DNA of 64,000 nt from Flavitalea sp966112615 (lineage in GTDB: Bacteria; Bacteroidota; Bacteroidia; Chitinophagales; Chitinophagaceae): contig CBHWDO010000001.1 of the NCBI GenBank assembly GCA_966112615.1, positions 310,001 to 374,000 on the forward strand. The letters run 5' to 3'. Positions within the stretch are counted from its first letter, which is position 1, and the number at the start of each line of letters is the position of its first letter. The notes beneath the pieces are model-generated. The model searched no databases. It was not told the DNA's origin and was given only the letters and a program-made list of their open reading frames with translations. A program made the position numbers and the translations under genes. Of the stretch, positions 26,070 to 34,928 are shown in pieces.

Positions 26070-27531
26070 TGATCTTTTGTACTTCAGAATATGTATCAGT
26101 TTCAATTTTCAACAGATAAATTCCTTTATTAAGATTTGAAACAGGAATTACCAATTCGGAAGTTCCTTCATTGCAAACCTTGTTTATGCTGGTGATCCTC
26201 CTTCCATTTAAATCTGTTATCACCGCTCTTACCTGTTGCTTTTTATCAAGATTAATAAACGCTGAAACTTTTGATGTGAAAGGATTTGGAGAAACAGTAA
26301 GGTTGAACCTTCCTGAATTCTTATTCATCACTTTTACCACTTCCGAGATCTTGCGTGAACCATCCTGGTCAACCTGGACAATCCTGTATAGGTTAAGATT
26401 CAATAAAGGCCGGTTATCAGTAAATCGATAAGTTCGCTGGCTGTTGCTATTTCCTGCAGCCTGAACTGAACTCAGTTCACTGAAAGTATAATCACCACCA
26501 GCTCTCTCAATTATAAATTTTGCACTGGATGTTTCTGAGGAGGTAGTCCATTCCAGTTCAACATTTCCATTATTCATTTTTCCTTTGAATTCACTCATCC
26601 GAACGGGTAAGGTTGAATTTGTTGAAAACTGGATAAAGTAATCATACAAATTCTTTCCGTTATGAATGAAATTTGGGTTGTAGTTATTTGCCCATGAGTT
26701 GTGGTTGTTTTGAATACATCCAGTAAAAGCTCTGATTTCTGTTAATCCGGCCTTTGCTGCATTGATCTCTTCATTCCAGTCGGGTGAAATGGTATCGGCA
26801 CTTGCACACTGTGCATCGCCAACACAATAAACAAATCTTCCGTGAAGATTTGCATTCGCAATATTTAATTGCGCATTAGGCCCATTTGGAAATTGTGTTC
26901 TTGGAGAGCATAAAGATGAAGTATTAAATGCTGCAACAGTACGGGCTCTTTCAACACTACTGGATACATAATTAATAACAATATTTGCTCCAGTACTCAT
27001 TCCTGTCATGTAAACCTTGGATGGATCTGCACGGTAATTTGTTTTTACATAATTAAGAACAGATTCGGCATCATCGCCGGAAGGAAAATCAAAAATATTC
27101 TGAGATGGATTATAGGTATAGTTTTGAAATTGTGGAACGATAACTATGTATTGATATGTTTCTCCGTTGAACGTCACTTCCGGGTCTACAATTCCTTTTT
27201 CAATTTTTCCAGGAAGTGAAGCTGTATCATTAGCCAGGATCTTACATAATCCTTTACCTACATCAGTAGAACCATCCCCTCTTGAAATTAATCCATGATA
27301 ATAAATAATCACAGGGTATTGCTTACTTGCATTCGCCGGATCATTATAACCAGGAGGAAGATATTCAATCAATCCTTTAAACTTACCCATAGTCACTCCG
27401 GGAACAGCATTCCATTTTGTAACTGGAGTTCCAAAAATCTGGCATTCGCTGTATTGCGCCGAGACACCGGAACAAATAAATGCAAATACAATTAGCGTGA
27501 AGATCTTTTTTAAAGTGTACATTTTTTCCAT
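26059..27531 (-). CDS. T9SS-exported alpha/beta-hydrolase (esterase-like) protein
   Basis: The 490-aa protein has a signal peptide (AFICSGVSAQY). An alpha/beta-hydrolase region, about residues 30-300, has PVIIYYHGL and the nucleophile elbow G-M-S-T-G in MTGMSTGANIV. A beta-sandwich region with the fibronectin-like line VELEWTTSSETSSAKFIIER follows. The last 85 residues are a type A sorting domain, with NLTVSPNPFTSKVSAF and the closing KGIYLLKIET. The sorting domain is the cargo tag of type IX secretion, so the enzyme is probably surface-attached or released. The substrate is open; related domains hydrolyse esters such as polyhydroxybutyrate or feruloyl esters. The start is 27531, or the ATG at 27522. 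Confidence 0.83.
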   Translation of the reverse strand: MEKMYTLKKIFTLIVFAFICSGVSAQYSECQIFGTPVTKWNAVPGVTMGKFKGLIEYLPPGYNDPANASKQYPVIIYYHGLISRGDGSTDVGKGLCKILANDTASLPGKIEKGIVDPEVTFNGETYQYIVIVPQFQNYTYNPSQNIFDFPSGDDAESVLNYVKTNYRADPSKVYMTGMSTGANIVINYVSSSVERARTVAAFNTSSLCSPRTQFPNGPNAQLNIANANLHGRFVYCVGDAQCASADTISPDWNEEINAAKAGLTEIRAFTGCIQNNHNSWANNYNPNFIHNGKNLYDYFIQFSTNSTLPVRMSEFKGKMNNGNVELEWTTSSETSSAKFIIERAGGDYTFSELSSVQAAGNSNSQRTYRFTDNRPLLNLNLYRIVQVDQDGSRKISEVVKVMNKNSGRFNLTVSPNPFTSKVSAFINLDKKQQVRAVITDLNGRRITSINKVCNEGTSELVIPVSNLNKGIYLLKIETDTYSEVQKIIRQ

Positions 27532-27678
27532 CTGCTGTGGTTTTTGTGAGCTAACCAGGCAGTCATTCGATGGATTTGGATAAATGCAAATCGTATGTTT
27601 AGGGGATTTAAAAATAAGGAATCATCCATGCTTATTAGCAAAATGATTCATATTTATTTAATCAACAATTGTTCTGGG

Positions 27679-28170
27679 TTAAACAGATTTAGGATAGTCG
27701 AAGAATAAAAATTCTTTTGAAGCTGATTCAAAGTCGCTCCATTGATTGGAATTTATTTTTATCGCAAAAACAGCAGCAGTAGGCATATGGTCAAGCCTTG
27801 TAGATGTGAGCATATTTGCGAAATATGTGATACCAGGATTATGTGAAAAAACTAATACAGTTTCGGCATAAGCTGGTAACCTGCTGATGATATTGCTGAT
27901 ATTTCTTTCTTCCGGATGATAAAGTTGCTCTTCAAGATGAATATCCTTCTCATCAATATTCAACTCCTTTGCAAAAAGTTTTGCAGTGGAATATGCCCTG
28001 TTTGCAGGACTGGATACCACCAGGTCTGGACGAATGCCTTTTTTCTTTAACCGCTCAGCCATTACCGGTGCATCCTTTTTTCCACGATCATTCAGTGGTC
28101 TTTCAAAGTCTGTTTGATTGACATCATCCCAACTGCTTTTAGCATGCCGTACCAGTAAAAGTATTTTCAT
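27679..28170 (-). CDS. sixA: SixA-type phosphohistidine phosphatase
   Basis: The 163-aa protein is a histidine-phosphatase-superfamily member. It has the catalytic RH motif in LLVRHAKSSWDD (His9), the downstream ERPLNDRGKKDA segment, a VVSSPANRAYSTA helix and the second catalytic His in VFSHNPGITYF. SixA enzymes remove phosphate from phosphohistidine on signalling proteins. Its ATG overlaps the stop of the response-regulator gene by one base, so the phosphatase is coupled to the kinase and regulator upstream. The family is clear; the target is inferred from position. Confidence 0.87.
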   Translation of the reverse strand: MKILLLVRHAKSSWDDVNQTDFERPLNDRGKKDAPVMAERLKKKGIRPDLVVSSPANRAYSTAKLFAKELNIDEKDIHLEEQLYHPEERNISNIISRLPAYAETVLVFSHNPGITYFANMLTSTRLDHMPTAAVFAIKINSNQWSDFESASKEFLFFDYPKSV

Positions 28171-28805
28171 TACAATCCTGTTGAGTTGATGTAATTGATC
28201 AAAGATGCCGTATTCTTTACTTTAAGTTTTTTGAGAATATTATGCCTGTGTACTTCAACAGTCTTGATACTGATTCCTAACCGGTCTGCAATTTCTTTGG
28301 AAGATAATCCATCGCGGATCTGGTTGATGACTTCAATTTCCCTTTCTGAAAGCTGGTTCAAACCAACTGCAGCTTCATCTTCTCCCAACATTTGATCAGA
28401 AAGAATATTCTTCACTTCCTGGCATATGTATGTGTTGCCATTGTAAACATCCATGATAGCATCCACCATTTCCTGTCTCGGACTATTCTTGGTAACATAT
28501 CCCCTTGCTCCTAGCCTCAGCATCTTCTTCGCATATGCAGGCTGTGAGTGCATCGATACCGCAATAACTTTTGATCCCGGTGAAAGCTTTCGGATCATCT
28601 TCAATACATCAAAACCATTCAGCGGTGTCATGTTGATATCAAGCAAAACAATATTTGGACGCTTATCTCTTGCGATTTCAATAGCCCTTTGTCCATCGCC
28701 AACCTCTGCGATCACTTCAAACTTTTCGTCCCTTCCTAACAAAAATGACCAGGTCTCCCGAATAAGTGTATGATCATCAACGATCATAACAGTAATCTTT
28801 GCCAT
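28170..28805 (-). CDS. NarL/LuxR-family response regulator
   Basis: The 211-aa protein has a receiver domain with acidic Asp10-Asp11, phospho-acceptor Asp56 (VLLDINM), conserved Ser in AVSMHS and Lys in YVTKNS. A C-terminal LuxR helix-turn-helix follows, with LSEREIEVINQIRDG and SSKEIADRLGISIKTVEVH. I start it at the ATG at 28805; a longer open frame up to 28844 would overlap the kinase gene and add no conserved residues. It lies 5 bp after the kinase stop and shares a base with sixA. It is clearly a paralogue of the regulator at 34086-34730. Confidence 0.93.
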   Translation of the reverse strand: MAKITVMIVDDHTLIRETWSFLLGRDEKFEVIAEVGDGQRAIEIARDKRPNIVLLDINMTPLNGFDVLKMIRKLSPGSKVIAVSMHSQPAYAKKMLRLGARGYVTKNSPRQEMVDAIMDVYNGNTYICQEVKNILSDQMLGEDEAAVGLNQLSEREIEVINQIRDGLSSKEIADRLGISIKTVEVHRHNILKKLKVKNTASLINYINSTGL

Positions 28806-28810
28806 AGCTC

Positions 28811-31750
28811 CTAATTTACAGGTATTGATACATTTAAAATACAACCTTTACCGGGGGAAGATATGACTTCCATTGTTCCATTATGCAACTCAGCACGGCT
28901 AACAATATTATTCAATCCTATTCCCGCCGATCTCTTACTAGTATCAAAGCCAATACCATTATCTTCAATTGTTATATTAAGCAATTTTTCAGTTACCGAC
29001 AATTTAATTTCTGCCCTGGTAGCTTTTGAATGTTTCAGAATATTATTCACCTGCTCCTGAACAATGCGGAAAACCATCAGCTTAATATCGGGTGACAGAT
29101 CAATTGAATCAAGTCTTTCCTGTGAGAATTCAAAAATGATTCCCTGCGACATTCTCAGGTTCGAGATCATTTCCATGATAGCTTCTTCTATCCCGATATC
29201 ACCCAATGATGGTGGAACAAGGGACCTCGATAAAGACCTTATCTCTTCTATTGCTGATGAAATGTTCACCATTGCCCTGTCGAGCATCTCATTCTGCAAT
29301 TCAGGCTCATGCATCGCAACATCAATATAAAGTTTTGTAGTGGTCAGGATCTGGTTGATATTATCATGTAGTTCACGCCCGATCTCTATTCGTTCTTTTT
29401 CCTGCGCCCTGATAGTAACTTCCGTAATTGTTCTCTGCTGATCTATCTTCTGCTTTTCAATCTGGTCCTGCAACTGCTTCATCCTTGTCAGATCAGTTAT
29501 GGTCCCGATCATTCTTCTTGGAGTTCCATCAGATTCATATAAGATTACTGCACGCGATAAAACACTGCGGTAATTTCCTTTGGCATCGATTAATTTAAAT
29601 TCGTCACTGAAATGAGGTTCTATGCTCTTCAACACTTTTTCAAATTTTCTTTCCACCCTTCTCCATTCTGAAGGTTTGATCTTGGAAGCCCACCAGCTAT
29701 ACTGTGTTTCCTTGATCGGGTATCCAAAAGTCGAAGAAAAAGCTTCATTCCAATGACAAATGTCCAGTGCAAAATTGTAATCGAAGATCGCATCATTGGT
29801 AGCCCAGCTTACCATCTGGAAAACTTCATTGCTTTGCCTGAGTGACTCTTCAATTTCTTTATGAATTGTAATATCCTTTGAAGTACCTACCAATCCTACC
29901 ACTTCACCAAACTGTACCAACGGAACAAGTGTAGTATTATACCAGATCTCTCTTCCATTTGGCATGACCACTTTATCTTCCTTGATCTCTATCGGCTTTC
30001 CCTCCTGAATCACCACCTTATCATATGTTTCAAGATAGTAGCTTGCTTCCGGACCAAAGTAATCAGCCATTGTTTTACCAAGAGTTTCCTCTTCGGTTTT
30101 GGCACCGATGATATTCACCATGGCCTTGTTGTTGATCACATGCCTGTACTCCCGATCCTTCACGAAGATCTGGTCAGGAATTGTATCAATGATAGTCCTT
30201 AAAAGATTTCTTTCCCTGAAAAGTTTCTCTTCATACTGCTTTGACTCTGTAATGTCCTGGACTGCACCGATCATACGTGTTGCCTTTCCATCAGCATTCC
30301 GGATGATGATCCCACGATCCCTAACAAAAGCCACTGAATTATCAGATCGCAGGTACCTGTATTCACAATCCCATTTGGTGGTACGAGGGTTGGCAACTGT
30401 AGCTTCAAAACTTTTTCGAACCATCTGGTAATCGTCGGGATGGATATGTCCTAACCATGTATCGCTCCTGAATTCATTCTGATCCAGTTTATATCCGAAT
30501 AAACGCTCATAACCATCACCCCAGTGAAGTTTGTCGTTCACAAAATCCACATCCCAGATAGCATCTGAAGTTGCACGGCTTGCCAGTTCAAAACGTTCAT
30601 TACTCTTTGCAAGTGATTTCTCTGCTTCGATCAATGCGGTTACATCATTGATAGAAATAAGAAAACCTTTTCTGCCATTAAAGATGATCGAGTGAGATTT
30701 GATCTCAACAAAAATAATTGAACCATCTTTTTTCCTGTGTCTCCAGATCCTTTCATAACTGCCAACCATGTTGTTTTCTGAACTGCGCATTTCATGAACA
30801 CGCTCGAGCATATACACAACATCATCTGAAGGGCGAATATCACGAATGGTCATGCTGAGAAATTCTTCCCTGCTGTATCCATATTTCCGGACCGCCACAT
30901 CATTCACTTCAATAAATTCAAGAGTATTCTGATCAAAAACCCACATCGGCTGTGGATTACTGAAGAAAAGAAAACGATATTTTTCCTCTGATTCAAGTAA
31001 TAACTGTTCTGCCTTCCTGGCTTCGGTTACATCTCGGGAAGTAATGATCAGACCTTCCTGTTTTGCATCACTGAATATTGGCCTGATGGAATAATGTATG
31101 ATGATAGAATTCCCATTATTTGGCCATTCAAGATCCATTTCATGTGGCCTGCTGCTTAATGCAACATCTATCAGTGCATCAAGTAAGATCTTGCTTACCT
31201 TTTCAATATACCCATGAATCAGTTCATCGGTCTTAAGTTCTTTACCAAGAAAGTTCCTGGCGAAATGATTTGCACGCTGATTAAAACTCAGGATCTTCAT
31301 ATCAGCACTGACCACAATAAATCCTTCCTCGGTATTGTCAAGAATGATCTGAAGACTTTTCTTCGCAAAGACCTTTTCAGTCTCGGCTCTTTTCCTTTCT
31401 GTTATATCAACACCAACCCCTTCAATATAAACCAGGGCACCATCTTCAATTACGGGAAAGAATTCCCATCGGGTCCAGAAAGCACTGTTATCGTTTCGTA
31501 CACTTTTTAGATCAACATGTAAAGTATCAAGTGTTTCAGTGATATAATCTATACCCTGAACATAATTATCTACATCATCAATTGCGAGAAAACTTAGAAA
31601 TGACTTACGCTCATCCGGATAGACTTTAATTCCGAAGATCTTCGAGAAAAGATCATTGACGTAAAGGAAATTATTATTCAGATCAAGCCGTATAAAATAT
31701 ATACTTCCCGACCGGGTCAAGATGCTTGAGATTTCCTTTTGATTTGCCAT
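28811..31750 (-). CDS. Cytosolic histidine kinase with about six PAS domains (HisKA_3 type)
   Basis: The 979-aa kinase has no membrane span. I count six PAS modules, starting near residues 10, 130, 255, 385, 515 and 645. Examples of module cores are ILDNTEEGFIVVSADMKILS, TIIDTIPDQIFVKDREY and SWATNDAIFDYNFALDICHW. After a short helix the dimerisation domain EIGRELHDNINQIL carries the phospho-accepting His. HATPase_c with IEDNGIGFD and GIGLNNI ends the protein. HisKA_3 kinases pair with NarL-type regulators, as found here immediately downstream. Ligands are unknown. An 8-bp inverted repeat lies just upstream of the start. Confidence 0.93.
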   Translation of the reverse strand: MANQKEISSILTRSGSIYFIRLDLNNNFLYVNDLFSKIFGIKVYPDERKSFLSFLAIDDVDNYVQGIDYITETLDTLHVDLKSVRNDNSAFWTRWEFFPVIEDGALVYIEGVGVDITERKRAETEKVFAKKSLQIILDNTEEGFIVVSADMKILSFNQRANHFARNFLGKELKTDELIHGYIEKVSKILLDALIDVALSSRPHEMDLEWPNNGNSIIIHYSIRPIFSDAKQEGLIITSRDVTEARKAEQLLLESEEKYRFLFFSNPQPMWVFDQNTLEFIEVNDVAVRKYGYSREEFLSMTIRDIRPSDDVVYMLERVHEMRSSENNMVGSYERIWRHRKKDGSIIFVEIKSHSIIFNGRKGFLISINDVTALIEAEKSLAKSNERFELASRATSDAIWDVDFVNDKLHWGDGYERLFGYKLDQNEFRSDTWLGHIHPDDYQMVRKSFEATVANPRTTKWDCEYRYLRSDNSVAFVRDRGIIIRNADGKATRMIGAVQDITESKQYEEKLFRERNLLRTIIDTIPDQIFVKDREYRHVINNKAMVNIIGAKTEEETLGKTMADYFGPEASYYLETYDKVVIQEGKPIEIKEDKVVMPNGREIWYNTTLVPLVQFGEVVGLVGTSKDITIHKEIEESLRQSNEVFQMVSWATNDAIFDYNFALDICHWNEAFSSTFGYPIKETQYSWWASKIKPSEWRRVERKFEKVLKSIEPHFSDEFKLIDAKGNYRSVLSRAVILYESDGTPRRMIGTITDLTRMKQLQDQIEKQKIDQQRTITEVTIRAQEKERIEIGRELHDNINQILTTTKLYIDVAMHEPELQNEMLDRAMVNISSAIEEIRSLSRSLVPPSLGDIGIEEAIMEMISNLRMSQGIIFEFSQERLDSIDLSPDIKLMVFRIVQEQVNNILKHSKATRAEIKLSVTEKLLNITIEDNGIGFDTSKRSAGIGLNNIVSRAELHNGTMEVISSPGKGCILNVSIPVN

Positions 31751-31763
31751 CCAATTATCCTTA

Positions 31764-31788
31764 CTGCACTTTCCCTTTATAAGTGCAG
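31764..31788. promoter_or_regulatory. Inverted repeat in front of the histidine kinase
   Basis: CTGCACTT (31764-31771) and AAGTGCAG (31781-31788) are exact inverted repeats 9 bp apart, 13 bp upstream of the kinase ATG. It could be an operator or a 5' leader hairpin; nothing in the sequence decides between these. Confidence 0.4.
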
Positions 31789-31862
31789 CTTATGCAATTA
31801 TAAAGGAAAAAAGCTATTACTCCTTTAGTAGATTTACGTAGCAGCAAGGGTTGTAGGGAAAT

Positions 31863-33710
31863 TTAATATCCCCGTTCATTGCGTCCTTCCATAAAATTCA
31901 TGAATGCCTTATTTACGACTCTGTTACCTCCAGGGGTTGGATAATTACCTGTGAAATACCAGTCTCCCGTATTTGTAGGACAAGCATGGTGCAATGATTC
32001 AATAGTCTGGAAGATCACCTGGATCGGGATTTTTAATCCTTTAGGTGTGATCAGTTCTGCAACCTTATCAGAGATCTGCTGTGTAGTAAATGGCTTATAC
32101 ACCTGCTGAACCAGGTTTTCTGTATGCAGTATATTCCTGTTGTTATAATCAGCACATTTATCATAGATCTCCTGCAGCAGGCTTTCATTGCCATTATCTT
32201 TCAGCAATGCAATGGCAGCACGGAAGGCGATAAAGTCTCCCAGCTTACTCATATCAATGCCATAACAATCAGGATAACGGATCTGCGGAGCAGAAGAAAC
32301 TACAATTATTTTTTTAGGTTCCAGCCTGGCAAGCATTCTTACAATGCTTTCCTTGAGCGTGGTTCCTCTCACTATGGAATCATCGATCACTACAAGAGTG
32401 TCTTCATTCCTGTTTACTGTTCCATAGGTTATATCGTAAACGTGTTGCACCATTTCATTACGACTAACATCTTCCGTAATGAATGTGCGCATCTTGACAT
32501 CCTTAATGGCGATCTTTTCGATCCTGATCTTGCGATTCATCATCTCAGTCAGTTTCTCCGGATCGATATTATTTCCCCATGACAGGATTCTTTCAATTTT
32601 GATCTGTTTGAGGTAATCATCCATTCCTTTCCAAAGCCCGTAGAATGCAACTTCCGCAGTGTTTGGAATAAAAGAAAAGATAGTGTTCTTCAGGTCATTG
32701 TTCACAGCTTCCAGAACCTGCCTTGATAAATTATATCCAAGCTGAATTCTTTCCCTGTAGATCTTCTCATCACTTCCTCTTGAAAAATATATTCTTTCAA
32801 AACTGCAGGCTCTTCTTTCTTTAGCCGGAATGATCTGCTCTTGCTGGATCTCGCCATTTGATTTAACGATGATCCCCATGCCAGGCATCAATTCCTGCAC
32901 TTCATTCTCACCAACATTGAATACCGTTCTGATGGCAGCTCTTTCTGAAGCAGCCACTACAACATCTTCATCAATATAAAAATATGCAGGACGAATTCCG
33001 TTTGCATCACGGAAAACAAATGAATCACCATTGCCCAACAGACCACCAACTGTAAAACCACCATCGAATAATGGAACGGCTTTTCTAAGCAATTCAACAA
33101 CATTGAGACTTCCCGGCGATTCCTCATCTGCTTTTACAATATGATGATGGATAACTTCCATCATCGCTGCAAGGTCACTCTGCTTCTGAAAATTTCCAGG
33201 TTCAATATTGATCATATTGAACAATTCGTCTGTATTGACCAGGTTGAAATTACCAGCCAGTGCAAGGTTTCTTGCAGGTATGGTATGACGCTTTATAAAA
33301 GGATGACAAAATTCAACGTTGTTTTTTCCCTGGGTTCCGTAGCGGAGATGGCCTAACAATAACTCTCCAAGGAAACTGATATGGCCTTTCATCAGGCCTG
33401 CATGAGCGAGAATATCGGGTTGGTATTTCTGAAGTTCTGAAACTTCACTGTTGATCTTGCTGAAGATATCTACCAGCGGCTGATTTGCACTGCTTCTAAC
33501 TCTTTGAAGGAAAGGATAACCAGGCTCCACATTCAATTTTACTGCTGCTACTCCTGCACCATCCTGCCCGCGGTTGTGCTGCTTTTCCATCAGGAGGTAG
33601 AGTTTATTCAGCCCCCACATCACGGTTCCAAACTTCTGCTGGTAATAAGAGAAAGGCTTTCTTAACCTGATGAATGCCAAACCGCATTCATGTTTTATTT
33701 GGTCGCTCAT
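31863..33710 (-). CDS. Amidophosphoribosyltransferase-like class II amidotransferase
   Basis: The 615-aa protein resembles PurF, which makes phosphoribosylamine from PRPP and glutamine. The presumed nucleophile is Cys9 in HECGLAFI, after an 8-residue propeptide. HNRGQDGAG and LLGHLRYGTQGKN continue the glutaminase domain. The PRPP loop VVIDDSIVRGTT is in the second half. It is about 100 residues longer than common PurF proteins and carries extra segments before the glutaminase motifs, so it may be a second, variant form. I leave the symbol blank for that reason. It stands between two terminators upstream and the kinase gene downstream. Confidence 0.8.
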   Translation of the reverse strand: MSDQIKHECGLAFIRLRKPFSYYQQKFGTVMWGLNKLYLLMEKQHNRGQDGAGVAAVKLNVEPGYPFLQRVRSSANQPLVDIFSKINSEVSELQKYQPDILAHAGLMKGHISFLGELLLGHLRYGTQGKNNVEFCHPFIKRHTIPARNLALAGNFNLVNTDELFNMINIEPGNFQKQSDLAAMMEVIHHHIVKADEESPGSLNVVELLRKAVPLFDGGFTVGGLLGNGDSFVFRDANGIRPAYFYIDEDVVVAASERAAIRTVFNVGENEVQELMPGMGIIVKSNGEIQQEQIIPAKERRACSFERIYFSRGSDEKIYRERIQLGYNLSRQVLEAVNNDLKNTIFSFIPNTAEVAFYGLWKGMDDYLKQIKIERILSWGNNIDPEKLTEMMNRKIRIEKIAIKDVKMRTFITEDVSRNEMVQHVYDITYGTVNRNEDTLVVIDDSIVRGTTLKESIVRMLARLEPKKIIVVSSAPQIRYPDCYGIDMSKLGDFIAFRAAIALLKDNGNESLLQEIYDKCADYNNRNILHTENLVQQVYKPFTTQQISDKVAELITPKGLKIPIQVIFQTIESLHHACPTNTGDWYFTGNYPTPGGNRVVNKAFMNFMEGRNERGY

Positions 33711-33738
33711 TGGTAGTCCTTAAAAAGAAGGGCGAAGT

Positions 33739-33762
33739 TAGGTTGATTAATTGATAAACCTA
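33739..33762. promoter_or_regulatory. Near-palindrome upstream of the amidotransferase gene
   Basis: The 24-bp sequence starts TAGGTT and ends AACCTA; 20 of 24 positions match its own reverse complement. It lies about 30 bp upstream of the ATG, overlapping a TAACTTCG near -7 match on the reverse strand. A repressor site is plausible but not shown. Confidence 0.35.
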
Positions 33763-33800
33763 TCTTAATTCAGCTGCTTTCGATGGAAGGATATAAAAGA

Positions 33801-33833
33801 AAAAACCCCCAGCAGTCTTCATAGGCATGGGGG
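33801..33833 (-). terminator. Leftward terminator in the 33711-34085 gene-free gap
   Basis: On the reverse strand CCCCCA pairs with TGGGGG around a 16-base loop, followed by TTTTTTCTTTT. It lies 130-190 bp upstream of the amidotransferase gene and downstream of another terminator at 34041, so an RNA must start between the two if this one is to be used. Confidence 0.6.
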
Positions 33834-34040
33834 ATGATTCTTCCTTAGGAATAAATTTTACTTGGTCTTTCAAAGGATAGGATCCTGGATAATTGGATCG
33901 GTAATTTTCTAAAGGATGTTTTGAATCTGGTATAAAGATCTACACTAAAGGTTAAACAGACTAACTTCTCCAGGCCATAAAAAAATTTTTACGAAAAAAC
34001 GATGGAATAAATTAAGAGTTTTTACCTAGCGTCAAACTAA
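33834..34040 (-). other. Gene-free stretch between two terminators, possible small RNA
   Basis: The gap 33711-34085 has no open frame worth naming. These 207 bp are bounded upstream (on the reverse strand) by the terminator of the response-regulator gene and downstream by a second terminator with a strong T-run. That is the layout of an independently transcribed small RNA, or of a very long leader for the amidotransferase. No clear promoter with both -33 and -7 elements was found. Apart from A/T-rich runs near 33980-34000 I see no other structure. Confidence 0.25.
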
Positions 34041-34067
34041 AAAGGAACCCTCAGGGGGTTCCTTTTA
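34041..34067 (-). terminator. Terminator after the orphan response regulator gene
   Basis: AAGGAACCC and GGGTTCCTT form a 9-bp stem, with A-rich sequence on the left and TTTT on the right, so it can work in both directions. It lies 19 bp after the regulator's stop. Confidence 0.85.
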
Positions 34068-34085
34068 CCTATTTAGAGAAGATCA

Positions 34086-34730
34086 TTATATCGAGTAAGA
34101 GGCAGTATTATTGATGAAATTCACCAATGACGCGGAATTTTTCAACTTCAATTTCTTAAGTACATTATGCCTGTGTACCTCAACTGTCTTCAGGGAAATA
34201 TTTAGGTTACTGGCAATTTCCTTGGATGACAAACCTTCCTTGATCAGGTTGATGATCTGGATCTCACGGTCGGTCAGAGAATTTACATTTGGAACATCCT
34301 TATTCTCCTCCAGGATCATTTCAGAAATATTATTCTTGATCTCGTCGCAGATGTATTTATTTCCGTTGTTTACTTCCAGAATGGCTTTGATCATTTCTTC
34401 CTTGGAAGAATTCTTGGTTACATAACCTTTAGCCCCGATCTGGAGCATTTTCTTTGCATAAGCCGGCTGGGAATGCATGGAAACACCAATGATTCTTGAA
34501 GCTGGAGAAACTTTACGGATACGCTCAGTTGCGTCAAATCCGCTGATAGGGGTCATATTGATATCCATGAGGATAACATGAGGTCTTTTTTGGCGGGCCA
34601 TCTCTACCGCCTGCTCAGAATCACCACACTCAGCAATAACGTGAAAACGTTCGTCGCTATTAAGTATGTACGTCCAGGTTTCCCTGATCAGTTTGTGATC
34701 ATCAGCAATCAATACATTGATCTTTTCCAT
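34086..34730 (-). CDS. NarL/LuxR-family response regulator, orphan paralogue
   Basis: The 214-aa protein has Asp10-Asp11, phospho-acceptor Asp56 (ILMDINM), the SMHSQPAYAKKML stretch shared word for word with the regulator at 28170, and a LuxR DNA-binding end (GLSSKEIASNLNISLKTVEVH). No kinase gene is next to it, and its own terminator follows. The DNA-binding helices of the two regulators are nearly the same, so shared target sites are likely. Upstream, the reverse strand has TACTTTTC, one base from a -7 box, 4 bp before the ATG. Confidence 0.93.
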   Translation of the reverse strand: MEKINVLIADDHKLIRETWTYILNSDERFHVIAECGDSEQAVEMARQKRPHVILMDINMTPISGFDATERIRKVSPASRIIGVSMHSQPAYAKKMLQIGAKGYVTKNSSKEEMIKAILEVNNGNKYICDEIKNNISEMILEENKDVPNVNSLTDREIQIINLIKEGLSSKEIASNLNISLKTVEVHRHNVLKKLKLKNSASLVNFINNTASYSI

Positions 34731-34928
34731 TGCGAAAAGTAAGTTTAGGGTTTTATCGGATTTTAATACACAGCAAATGTCCGGAGTAAGGTTTAAGAGT
34801 AATTCAGGTATTCAGTAAGTAATTACGAATCATTTAACTGTACGCAATGTTACATAAATCTAAATCCCTGTAAATTATCCAACTACCCCAAATTAGGCCA
34901 TTTAAATGTAAACCCTTACAAATCGTCC

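Noticed and set aside
31863..33710. Canonical PurF
   Set aside because: Motifs fit, but the protein is about 100 residues longer with extra segments; without alignment I cannot exclude a second, specialised paralogue, so the symbol was withheld.
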